NCBI GenBank assembly: GCA_910574995.1
Contig: CAJTCS010000005.1
Coordinates: forward strand, 1-64,000
DNA from: Oscillospiraceae bacterium
GTDB lineage: Bacteria; Bacillota; Clostridia; Oscillospirales; Acutalibacteraceae
DNA: 64,000 nt
Direction: 5' to 3'
The position numbers were made by a program, and so were the translations under genes. The notes beneath the pieces are model-generated. The model ran no database searches. It saw only the letters and a list, made by a program, of their open reading frames with translations, and had not been told where the DNA came from. Positions 9,028-16,859 of this stretch are shown in pieces. The number at the start of each line of letters is the position of its first letter. The stretch's first letter is position 1.

Positions 9028-9797
9028 CATACCGTTTCGCCGCCCAAAAGGTAATGGAACACCTGTTCTGGGTTGTCCAGGAAATCCTTTGTCAAGCGGA
9101 AATGCTCCGTCTCCCGGTAATCCACCGGGCGCATCCCCGCTTTGTCCAGCAAGTACACCCTTGCGCCGGGGAAGGCCATGAGGATGGGGGAATGGGTAGA
9201 GAGGATCAACTGCGAGCCCAGGCGGACCAGCCGGTCCATCTCCACCATCAGGGTAAGCAGCCGGCTGGGCGACAGGGCCGCTTCCGGTTCATCCAGAAGG
9301 TACAGCCCATCCCTGCCAAAGCGGTTCTGCACAAGGGCCAGGAAGCTTTCCCCGTGGGACATGCTGTGCAAGGAGCGGCCGCCGTAGCCGGCCAGGGCGT
9401 CCGGGTCGTCCTCCCCCAAGCGGTCCAGGTAAGAGGCGGCGTTGTAGAAGCTTTCGGCCCGCAGGAAAAAGCCGTCCTTACAGAAAGCCCGCCTGACCGG
9501 GGCCAGGTATCCCCCCAGAGGCGAATGGGTATCCTGGGTGGAAAAGCGGAAATTCCGGGAGCCGCCCTCTGGGTTGAAACCGCAGCAGACGGCTATGCCT
9601 TCCAGCAGCGTGGATTTCCCCACCCCGTTCTCCCCCACCAGGAAGGTGACGGGCCGGTCGAACCGCAGACGCCCGCCGCTTTCCAGGCGCCGCACCGGGG
9701 CCAGGCCATGGAGGTAAGAACCCCGGGGGATGGGCCTGCGGAGCTCTATACCGGTAAGGAATCCAGGCCCGGCCGGGGAAGCCGCGCCGCCGGTCAC
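9027..9797 (-). CDS. AAA-family ATPase (ABC-like fold, predicted ATPase COG3910 type)
   Basis: A 256-residue soluble ATPase with Walker A GENGVGKST (about 54-62), a signature-like SHGES (about 148-152), Walker B YLLDEPEAALS (about 166-176) and the H-loop STHSP (about 200-204). This is the full set of an SMC/ABC-type ATPase without a membrane domain. Its GTG start overlaps the stop codon of the aminotransferase gene (GTGA), so it is translationally coupled to it. The role is unknown; this type is usually annotated only as a predicted ATPase. Confidence 0.85.
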   Translation of the reverse strand: MTGGAASPAGPGFLTGIELRRPIPRGSYLHGLAPVRRLESGGRLRFDRPVTFLVGENGVGKSTLLEGIAVCCGFNPEGGSRNFRFSTQDTHSPLGGYLAPVRRAFCKDGFFLRAESFYNAASYLDRLGEDDPDALAGYGGRSLHSMSHGESFLALVQNRFGRDGLYLLDEPEAALSPSRLLTLMVEMDRLVRLGSQLILSTHSPILMAFPGARVYLLDKAGMRPVDYRETEHFRLTKDFLDNPEQVFHYLLGGETV

Positions 9798-11077
9798 GCC
9801 CGGTCTTCCAGCAGCTTTTCAGAGGCCGCCAGCTTCACGCAGATGCACAGCAGGTGCATCGCCTGGGAAAGCTCCTCCTCTGGGGGGAAGGAAGGGGCGA
9901 TGCGGATGTTGCTGTCGTTGGGGTCCGCGCCGTAGGGGAAGGTGGCGCCCGCGCCCGTGAGGGCGACGCCCCCCTCTTTGCACAGCTCTACCACCCGCTT
10001 GGCGCAGCCGTTCATCACGTCCAGGTTGACGAAGTAGCCGCCATGGGGGTCGCTCCACCGGGCAATGCCCATGTCCCCCAGCTCCTGCTGGAGGGTCTCC
10101 CGCACAATGCGGAACTTGGGGGCCAGAATCTCCCGGTGGCCCTTCATCAGGGTGTGCACGCCGTTGATATCGTGCAAAAACAAAATGTGCCGCAGCTGGT
10201 TCAGCTTATCCGGCCCGATGGTCTGGGTGGTGATACGCTTCTGGAACTCGGCAATATTTTTCGGGCTGGAGGCCAGGGCGGCCACCCCCGCCCCAGGGAA
10301 GGAGATCTTGGAGGTGGAGGCAAAGTGCAGCACCTGGTCCTCCGTACCCTGCCCCACGCATTCCTCATACAGGTTCAGCAGCCGGTCGGGGGTATCGGTC
10401 AGGTCGTGGACGCAGTAGGCGTTGTCCCACATGATGCGGAAATCCTTGGCCGCGGGCCGCAGGGCCGCAAAGCGCCGCACGGTTTCGTCGGAATAGGTGA
10501 CGCCGGTGGGATTGGAGTATTTGGGCACGCACCAGCAGCCCTTTATGCTGGCGTCGTCCTTTACCAGGCGCTCGATGATGTCCATGTCCGGGCCGGTTTT
10601 CAGCATGGGCACGGGGATCATCTCTATACCGAAATATTCGGTCACGGCAAAATGCCGGTCGTACCCTGGGGAGGGGCAGAGGAACTTCACCCTGCCCTGC
10701 CTGCCCCAGGGCTCATACCCGCCAAACCCCTTCACATAGCCCTGGCAAACCGCGTCGAACATCATTTGCAGGCTGGAATTGTTGCCCAGGACAATCTGCC
10801 CGGCAGGCACGCCCAGCATGTCGCTGAAAATGGCCCGCATCTCCGGCAGGCCGTTCCAGACGCCGTAATTACGGCAATCGTCGCCGTTGGAATTGGCGAA
10901 CTCGCTGCGGGCATGCAGGGCCTCCAGCACGCCCAAAGCCAGGTCCAGCTGCCTGGCGCTGGGAACGCCCCGGGCCATATTCAGGCTCATGCCCAAGGAC
11001 TTGAAATCTTCATACTGCCCGGCGGCCTCCCGGTTTACCCGCCGCAGCTGGGCGTTGTCCATCGCTGCCAGTTTCAT
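9794..11077 (-). CDS. PLP-dependent aminotransferase, aspartate aminotransferase type Ic
   Basis: A 427-residue fold-type I PLP enzyme. Family landmarks are NMARGVPS (substrate loop, about 35), NYGVWNGLPEMR (about 85), LGNNSSLQMMF (phosphate loop, about 98), PKYSNPTGVTYSDE (about 185) and the Schiff-base lysine in FASTSKISFPGAG (about 255). The sequence follows the Pfam Asp_aminotransf group rather than classical AspC. It probably transaminates aspartate or a related amino acid. Of two close ATGs, 11077 is preferred because AGGAG is 9 bases before it but abuts the upstream ATG. It forms an operon with the AAA ATPase. Confidence 0.88.
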   Translation of the reverse strand: MKLAAMDNAQLRRVNREAAGQYEDFKSLGMSLNMARGVPSARQLDLALGVLEALHARSEFANSNGDDCRNYGVWNGLPEMRAIFSDMLGVPAGQIVLGNNSSLQMMFDAVCQGYVKGFGGYEPWGRQGRVKFLCPSPGYDRHFAVTEYFGIEMIPVPMLKTGPDMDIIERLVKDDASIKGCWCVPKYSNPTGVTYSDETVRRFAALRPAAKDFRIMWDNAYCVHDLTDTPDRLLNLYEECVGQGTEDQVLHFASTSKISFPGAGVAALASSPKNIAEFQKRITTQTIGPDKLNQLRHILFLHDINGVHTLMKGHREILAPKFRIVRETLQQELGDMGIARWSDPHGGYFVNLDVMNGCAKRVVELCKEGGVALTGAGATFPYGADPNDSNIRIAPSFPPEEELSQAMHLLCICVKLAASEKLLEDRA

Positions 11078-11171
11078 GGGGAACATCTCCTAGTTCTAAA
11101 AATTTATTTTTGCATGTTTTTGAATGGCAAGATTACACAGTCTTCATTTTTAAAGGCTAAACTTTAAACAG

Positions 11172-11185
11172 TGTAATATATTACA
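11172..11185. promoter_or_regulatory. 14-base palindrome in a divergent promoter region
   Basis: TGTAATATATTACA is a perfect palindrome about 95 bases upstream of the aminotransferase gene, and a related half-site ATTACAC lies near 11134. It is a candidate operator; the regulator is unknown. Confidence 0.4.
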
Positions 11186-11327
11186 GCAAAAAATGCAAGC
11201 CGTTTTTAGGTTTCCTGCATTTTTTATGTTTTGCACCCATTCCCCCTCCGTCAAAGGGCCTTTTCTGTGCAACCCTATAAAAAAGGCGGATTTGGGGCCT
11301 GGGGCGGGGGTTTTTTGGAAAAGGAAA

Positions 11328-11356
11328 TTGTAGTTCTGGGGGAAATGTGGTAAAAT
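11328..11356 (+). promoter_or_regulatory. promoter of the PurF-like gene
   Basis: TTGTAG (11328-11333), 17-base spacer ending in TGG, TAAAAT (11351-11356). About 95 bases ahead of the start codon. Confidence 0.5.
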
Positions 11357-11451
11357 CAAAGGGGAAGGCGGCCTGGGGCGGGGCCGCAAGCAGACAAAAG
11401 GCATAGCCAGGCGGCCCGGGCGGCCTGGGAAAGAAAGGAACGTGTGACCTT

Positions 11452-12858
11452 ATGGGTGGATTTTTTGGCGTAGCGGCAAAGGAAGACTGCATGTTCGATC
11501 TGTTTTTCGGGACAGACTACCATTCGCACCTGGGCACCCGCCGGGCCGGCATGGCAGTGTACGACGCGGAAAAGGGATTCGACCGGGCCATACACAACAT
11601 TGAGAATTCGCCGTTCCGCACCAAGTTCGACAAGGATGTTTCGGAAATGCGGGGCAGGCTGGGCATCGGCTCTATCTCGGACTACGAGCCCCAGCCGCTG
11701 ATCGTGCGGTCCCACCATGGCACCTACGCCATCGTGACAGTGGGGAAGATCAACAATACAAGGGCTATTGTGGACAGCCTGTTCGCCTCGGGGCATTCCC
11801 ACTTCCTGGAGATGAGCGGCGGCGAGGTGAACGCCACCGAGCTGGTGGCCGCCGTGATCAACCAGAAGCAGAACCTGATCGAAGGGGTGCGGTATGCCCA
11901 GGAGACCATAGACGGCTCGATGACCATGCTGATCCTGACGCCCAAGGGCATCCTGGCAGCCCGGGACAGGCTGGGGCGCACGCCGGTCTCGGTAGGCATA
12001 AAGGACGGGGCCTGCTGCGTATCCTTCGAAGGGTTCGCCTATCTGAACCTGGGCTATACCCAGCTGCGGGAGCTGGGGCCTGGGGAAATTGCCATGGTCA
12101 CCCCGGAGGGGGCCCAGACCCTGGCCGCCCCCGGCAAGGAAATGCGCATCTGTACCTTCCTGTGGGTATATTATGGCTACCCCTCTTCCTCTTATGAAGG
12201 CATCAGCGTGGAGGAGATGCGTTACCGCTGCGGGGCCATGCTGGCAAAACGCGACGACGCCAAGCCTGACACCGTGGCCGGGGTGCCCGATTCCGGCACG
12301 GCCCACGCCGTGGGCTATGCCAACGCCTCGGGCATCCCCTTTTCCCGGCCCTTCATCAAGTATACGCCCACCTGGCCCCGTTCTTTCATGCCCACCATGC
12401 AAAGCCAGCGGGACCTGATTGCCCGGATGAAGCTGATTCCGGTGCATGAGCTGATTAAGGGCCGCAGCCTGCTGCTAATCGACGATTCCATCGTGCGCGG
12501 GACCCAGCTGCGGGAAACCACCGATTTCCTGTACCAAAGCGGCGCGCGGGAGGTGCACGTGCGCCCGGCCTGCCCCCCGCCCCTGTACAGCTGCCAATAT
12601 TTGAACTTCTCCCGCTCCACTTCCCAGGACGACCTGATTACCCGGCGGGTGATACGCGAGCTGGAAGGGAGCAGCGCGCCGGGCAATATAGACCGCTACG
12701 CAGACCCGGAATCCCCCCAATATGCGGCCATGCTGGAATATATCTGCAAAAAGCTGAATTTCACCTCTTTGCGGTACCACAGGCTGGACGACATGGTGGC
12801 CTCTGTGGGGCTGCCCAAATGCAGGCTGTGCACCTATTGCTGGGACGGGCGGAAGTAA
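11452..12858 (+). CDS. amidophosphoribosyltransferase homologue lacking the catalytic cysteine
   Basis: A 468-residue homologue of PurF, which makes phosphoribosylamine from PRPP and glutamine, the first step of purine synthesis. The PRPP loop LLLIDDSIVRGT (about 340-351) and PDSGTAHAVGYA (about 282-293) are intact. Cysteines at 234, 381, 457 and 460 (with one at 463) match the positions of the [4Fe-4S] ligands of the Bacillus enzyme. The N-terminal glutaminase domain, however, begins MGGFFGV where true PurF has MCGIFGI: the nucleophilic Cys is Gly. Glutamine hydrolysis by the normal mechanism is therefore not possible; it may use ammonia or do something else. No other purine gene is nearby, so a true purF may be elsewhere. 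Confidence 0.85.
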   Translation: MGGFFGVAAKEDCMFDLFFGTDYHSHLGTRRAGMAVYDAEKGFDRAIHNIENSPFRTKFDKDVSEMRGRLGIGSISDYEPQPLIVRSHHGTYAIVTVGKINNTRAIVDSLFASGHSHFLEMSGGEVNATELVAAVINQKQNLIEGVRYAQETIDGSMTMLILTPKGILAARDRLGRTPVSVGIKDGACCVSFEGFAYLNLGYTQLRELGPGEIAMVTPEGAQTLAAPGKEMRICTFLWVYYGYPSSSYEGISVEEMRYRCGAMLAKRDDAKPDTVAGVPDSGTAHAVGYANASGIPFSRPFIKYTPTWPRSFMPTMQSQRDLIARMKLIPVHELIKGRSLLLIDDSIVRGTQLRETTDFLYQSGAREVHVRPACPPPLYSCQYLNFSRSTSQDDLITRRVIRELEGSSAPGNIDRYADPESPQYAAMLEYICKKLNFTSLRYHRLDDMVASVGLPKCRLCTYCWDGRK

Positions 12859-12974
12859 GGCGCGGCCCGGGAAAAGCGGTTTTTTCAAAAAACCATCGGA
12901 AAGCCCTTCTTTTCCGTCTTTTTTTGTAGTATAATCGTTACTAGTGATCTTTGTGAGGAAGAGGAGTGGTATGG

Positions 12975-14882
12975 ATGGAAGCTGGGAAGCAAGAGGCCCA
13001 GGGGCGCAGCCTGCTGGCACGGGAGGTATACTGCGTGTGCTTCCCCCTGCGGGACGGGCTGGAAACGCTGCAGGGGGAACTGGCAGCAGCCCGGCGGAAA
13101 TTTTTCCAGGGCGGGAAAAAGACGGTGAAGGTTGGCCGGCACGAGGTGGTGAAGGGCTTTGACGGGGACCTGCGGGGAAAGCTTTCCCACTGGACCTTTT
13201 ACTGGAAGAAATGCGCCAAGAACGTAGCGGACGGGAAACGGCTGGCACTGGAGGAAGCCTACGACCAGAAGGGCGGCTACGTCCTGGTGATACGGGACTT
13301 CCAAGGGGTGATTGTAAGCCGGGTGTTCTTTGACAAAGGGCACGCCTGGCAGAAATCGGAATATTACGAGCCCTGGGATTCCGGCACCGCCCGGGTGCTG
13401 TTCAAGCCCGACCCCCTGGAGGACGCCGTCGAGCGGTTTGACTGGGATGGGGAAAAGCAGCTGTACCGTTCGGTTTTGCTGCGCCCCACCCCCTACCGTC
13501 CCGGTACGGCAGAGCAAGCCTTGGTGAACGCCCGGCTGGGGGAGCCCCAGCTGCTGGTATCGGTGGAAGAAGGCTGCCTGTGCTATTGCACGCCGGAGGA
13601 GGCGGAAGCACGGGAGAAAGCCTATGACGAGATACAGGGGGGCACCATGGTGCTGATGCCGGCCTGGGAAGTGAAGGAGGGCGCCTATGCCAAAGAGCCG
13701 CCCCCCGTCACCTTCCCCGGCCTGGACGCTTATGCCCATATAGACGCGCCGGAGGAAGAACGGCAAGAGCCCCCCTCCGCCTTGCCGCCACAGGCGCCAG
13801 GGGAAGAGGAAGAGCCTGACAGCGGGATGAGCCTGGAGCTGATTCTAGCGGACGCCGGGCAGGCGTCCCCCGCTTTGGAGGAGGAACAAGAGGCCCCCCC
13901 AACAAAGGAAGCGCCGCCTGCGCCGCCCCGGGACGAAGGGTTGATTTTGCGCGCGGCCCGGCGGGCCTTTGGGTGGACTGCCAAGGGCCGTCCAGCCCCC
14001 GGGGCCGCAGGGGAAGGCCTGCCAGGACAGGCCCCTGCGCCGGAAGCCCTGCCCCCGGCGGAACAGGACGACGTCCTAGAGGCGGCCCGGCGGGCTGCAG
14101 AGCCGCCTGAAGGCAGCCACGCTGGGGATATGGGCCAGCCATCCCCCACGCCCCGGCACACCGAAGGGCGCGGGCAGCCGGAAGAGGAACCCCCACCGCA
14201 GCCGGGCCCGGCCCAAGAGCCCCCGCAAATCCGGGTCTCCCCGCCTCCCGCCGCCATACGGATTACGCCGGAAGATGGCCCCGGGCCCCAGCACACGGGC
14301 CGCGGGCGGTCTGTACAGGAAAATGGGCTGACCGCTTATGAAGGGGATTACCAAGATGGGAAACGCCAGGGCTTTGGCAGCCACTATTACAAAAGCGGCG
14401 ACCTGAGTTACGCGGGCTTCTGGCAGGAAGGGAAAAAGGACGGCCTGGGCGCGTCCTTCCGGGAGGGCGACCATGCCCTGCACGTGTCCCGGTGGACAGA
14501 CGGGCGGCCCGGCAAGGTGGTCTCCCTGTTCGACAAGGGGGGCAGCCTGCGGTTTGGCGGGCGCATTGAAAACGGGAAAAAGCACGGGGCTGGGGTAAGC
14601 ATCAGCGCCGTGGACGGGTCGGTGCTGGTAAGCAAATGGGACCAGGGGGAAAACACGGGCTTGGCTTCGGCCTTTGACCCAGAGGGGAACCTGCTGTATT
14701 ATGGCAGCTGGAAAGACGGCAAACGCCATGGCCACGGCACGGAATTCGACCGCAGCGGCGGCATCGTTTTCGACGGCGAATGGCGGGACGACCAATATTT
14801 CAATGGGATCCTGTACCAAAGGCCCGATGCGGAACCGCCGGAAACGGAAGCGGAAGCCTTGGGCCCGGACTGGGAGCTGTAG
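12975..14882 (+). CDS. MORN-repeat protein with a long proline-rich linker
   Basis: About 635 residues in three parts. Residues 1-260 form an uncharacterised N-terminal domain. Residues 260-455 are a low-complexity Pro/Glu/Ala linker with two short repeats (LxAARRAFG / LEAARRAAE). Residues 460-620 hold about six MORN-like repeats (YEGDYQDGKRQGFGSHYY, YYGSWKDGKRHGHGTEF and degenerate copies). MORN repeats form beta-hairpin stacks that bind lipid or protein. There is no signal peptide or membrane segment, so it is probably cytosolic. ATG 12975 has a GAGGAG site 8 bases before it; a GTG at 12966 is an alternative. The linker's GC-rich, repetitive codons suggest expansion. Confidence 0.75.
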   Translation: MEAGKQEAQGRSLLAREVYCVCFPLRDGLETLQGELAAARRKFFQGGKKTVKVGRHEVVKGFDGDLRGKLSHWTFYWKKCAKNVADGKRLALEEAYDQKGGYVLVIRDFQGVIVSRVFFDKGHAWQKSEYYEPWDSGTARVLFKPDPLEDAVERFDWDGEKQLYRSVLLRPTPYRPGTAEQALVNARLGEPQLLVSVEEGCLCYCTPEEAEAREKAYDEIQGGTMVLMPAWEVKEGAYAKEPPPVTFPGLDAYAHIDAPEEERQEPPSALPPQAPGEEEEPDSGMSLELILADAGQASPALEEEQEAPPTKEAPPAPPRDEGLILRAARRAFGWTAKGRPAPGAAGEGLPGQAPAPEALPPAEQDDVLEAARRAAEPPEGSHAGDMGQPSPTPRHTEGRGQPEEEPPPQPGPAQEPPQIRVSPPPAAIRITPEDGPGPQHTGRGRSVQENGLTAYEGDYQDGKRQGFGSHYYKSGDLSYAGFWQEGKKDGLGASFREGDHALHVSRWTDGRPGKVVSLFDKGGSLRFGGRIENGKKHGAGVSISAVDGSVLVSKWDQGENTGLASAFDPEGNLLYYGSWKDGKRHGHGTEFDRSGGIVFDGEWRDDQYFNGILYQRPDAEPPETEAEALGPDWEL

Positions 14883-14937
14883 CCCCCAGCTTTCTATGTA
14901 CGAAGCGGGCCCGCAGGGCGTCCTGCACAAGCCCGGA

Positions 14938-14965
14938 AGGGGGCCCGCAAGGGCCCCCGTTTTTG
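14938..14965 (+). terminator. terminator after the MORN gene
   Basis: GGGGGCCC GCAA GGGCCCCC followed by GTTTTTG. Confidence 0.8.
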
Positions 14966-14989
14966 TTTTCCCCGCCATGCCGCCGCGCG

Positions 14990-15181
14990 TCAGCGCAGCA
15001 TCTTTTCCACGTCGCCGATCAGGTTCCCCACGGTATGGATGGCTTTCCCGGCGCTTTTCTTCATGTGGGCGGCTTTCCGGTGGGAACCGCCCATGGCCTT
15101 GGCGCTGATGGCCGCCACCGCCGTGCCTGCCAGCAAGCCCATGCCTATCCCTTTTGCCACGTTCATCGTCTGCTTGTACAT
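14990..15181 (-). CDS. small protein with one hydrophobic segment
   Basis: A 63-residue basic protein. The GGAGG site precedes the ATG at 15181; the longer frame from 15247 adds an unlikely N-terminus. One hydrophobic stretch at residues 11-28 (GIGMGLLAGTAVAAISA) is followed by a lysine/histidine-rich part. It resembles small YtxH-like membrane-associated proteins in layout only. The function is unknown, and it is convergent with the MORN gene. Confidence 0.6.
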   Translation of the reverse strand: MYKQTMNVAKGIGMGLLAGTAVAAISAKAMGGSHRKAAHMKKSAGKAIHTVGNLIGDVEKMLR

Positions 15182-15451
15182 AGCATCAAACCTCCATAAT
15201 ATGATGATCCACCTCAGCAGCCGCAACGCTGCCTTCAAGCTTATCATGCCCTTGCCTCCTCCCTATTATTCGCGGGAATCCTTTCCCCCGCGCCTATGGT
15301 TTAAGAGCATCCGCCAAAAGGGGCCCCAGCCGCTTGCCAGCCTGTCCCGGCCGGCGGGGGCTGGCAGACACAAAGGGCAAAGCCACGGCTTGCTCCAAAC
15401 GGGAATCCCCGCAAAAAATTGTTGAAAAAAGCAGAAAGGCGGCGCCGCGTT

Positions 15452-15985
15452 ATGGCATCCTTACATATCGTATTGGTAGAACCGGAGATCCCGCAAAACA
15501 CCGGGAACATCGCCCGCACCTGCGCCGTTACCGGCGCGCAGCTGCACCTGGTAGGGCCCATGGGCTTCCAGCTGGACGACAGGAAGCTGCGGCATGCCGG
15601 CCTGGACTATTGGCCATATCTGACTGTCTCTTATTACGATAGTCTGGACGGTTTTTTCGCAAAAAACACTGGCAATTTTTTCTTTTTCTCTACAAAGGCC
15701 CAAAACCGCCATTCGGACGCAGCCTATCCCGACGGGTGCTACCTATTTTTTGGGAAAGAGTCGGCCGGGCTGCCGGAAAGCCTATTGGCGCGCCATCCAG
15801 AAAGCTGTGTGCGCATCCCCATGCTGGAGGGCGCCCGCAGCCTGAACCTGGCCAATTCCGTGGCCATTGGGGCCTTCGAAGTGCTGCGGCAATGGGATTA
15901 CCCGGAATTGGCCTGTAAGGGCGAACTGCGGGATTATGACTGGGCAAAGGCAAAGAAGGGCTTGCCAGGGTCGGCGTACCTGTGA
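15452..15985 (+). CDS. trmL: tRNA (cytidine(34)-2'-O)-methyltransferase
   Basis: SPOUT-family methyltransferase that methylates the wobble ribose of tRNA-Leu. The 177-residue product has the N-terminal motif HIVLVEPEIPQNTGNIARTC, the mid-protein FGKESAGLPESLL (about 100) and the knot segment IPMLEGARSLNLANSVAIGAFEVLRQ (about 122-147), which binds S-adenosylmethionine. The ATG at 15452 matches family N-termini; an upstream TTG start would add 11 basic residues. It stands alone. Confidence 0.93.
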   Translation: MASLHIVLVEPEIPQNTGNIARTCAVTGAQLHLVGPMGFQLDDRKLRHAGLDYWPYLTVSYYDSLDGFFAKNTGNFFFFSTKAQNRHSDAAYPDGCYLFFGKESAGLPESLLARHPESCVRIPMLEGARSLNLANSVAIGAFEVLRQWDYPELACKGELRDYDWAKAKKGLPGSAYL

Positions 15986-16138
15986 CGGCCGGCGGCTTGG
16001 GCGCCCCCCAGCGCCTGGACCCGGAGGCTTCCGTATTGGTAAAGAATTGTTCATATTTATGTGAAACTGCCTTCACACATCTTGTCTATATTTTATGTAT
16101 GTCATTTTGCAAAAAAGGAACAGCAGGAGGAGAGCGGC

Positions 16139-16843
16139 ATGCCCCATTTCATTGAATTTGAGGACGTGTGCAAGTTTTATACCATGGGCGGCAATACCAT
16201 CGCCGCGGCGGACCATATCAGCTTTTTTGTAGAGCGGGGGGAGTTCTGCGTCATCGTGGGGCCTTCAGGCGCTGGAAAGACCACGGTATTGAACATGCTG
16301 GGAGGCATGGACACCTGTGACGAAGGGCGCATCACCCTGGACGGCAACGACATAAGCGGCTATGACGCGAAAAGGCTGACCGCCTACCGCAGGCACGACG
16401 TGGGGTTCGTGTTCCAGTTTTATAACCTGGTGCAGAACCTGACGGCCCTGGAGAACGTGGAACTGGCCAGCGAGATCTGTAAAGACCCCCTGGACGCGGC
16501 CCAAACCCTGCGGGACGTGGGCCTGGGGGACCGTATGCGGAACTTCCCGGCGCAGCTTTCCGGGGGCGAGCAGCAGCGGGTGGCCATTGCCCGGGCGCTG
16601 GCCAAAAACCCCAAGCTATTGCTGTGCGACGAGCCCACCGGCGCGCTGGATTACAACACGGGCAAGGCGGTGCTGGGGCTTTTGCAGGACACCTGCCGCC
16701 GCACCGGCCGCACGGTGCTGATCATCACCCACAATGGGGCCCTGACAGCCATGGCCGACCGGGTGATACGCATCAAAAGCGGGAAAGCCATCTCGAACCA
16801 AGTAAACCCCACCCCTGTGCCGGTGGAGGAGATCGAATGGTAA
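16139..16843 (+). CDS. ABC transporter ATP-binding protein, MacB/LolD type
   Basis: A 234-residue nucleotide-binding subunit that powers the permease encoded 16 bases downstream. Walker [10 protein letters not shown] (about 41-49), Q-loop FQFYNL, signature LSGGEQQR (about 142-149), Walker [13 protein letters not shown] (about 162-173) and H-loop ITHN are all present. The ATG at 16139 follows AGGAGG; the longer frame from 16061 is rejected. This subfamily pairs with FtsX-like permeases in peptide or lipoprotein export or resistance, not classical import. Confidence 0.93.
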   Translation: MPHFIEFEDVCKFYTMGGNTIAAADHISFFVERGEFCVIVGPSGAGKTTVLNMLGGMDTCDEGRITLDGNDISGYDAKRLTAYRRHDVGFVFQFYNLVQNLTALENVELASEICKDPLDAAQTLRDVGLGDRMRNFPAQLSGGEQQRVAIARALAKNPKLLLCDEPTGALDYNTGKAVLGLLQDTCRRTGRTVLIITHNGALTAMADRVIRIKSGKAISNQVNPTPVPVEEIEW

Positions 16844-16859
16844 GGGGGCGCGGGGACAG

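Noticed and set aside
9854-11167. 437-codon frame antisense to the aminotransferase
   Set aside because: Shadow frame; the minus-strand gene has full family motifs.
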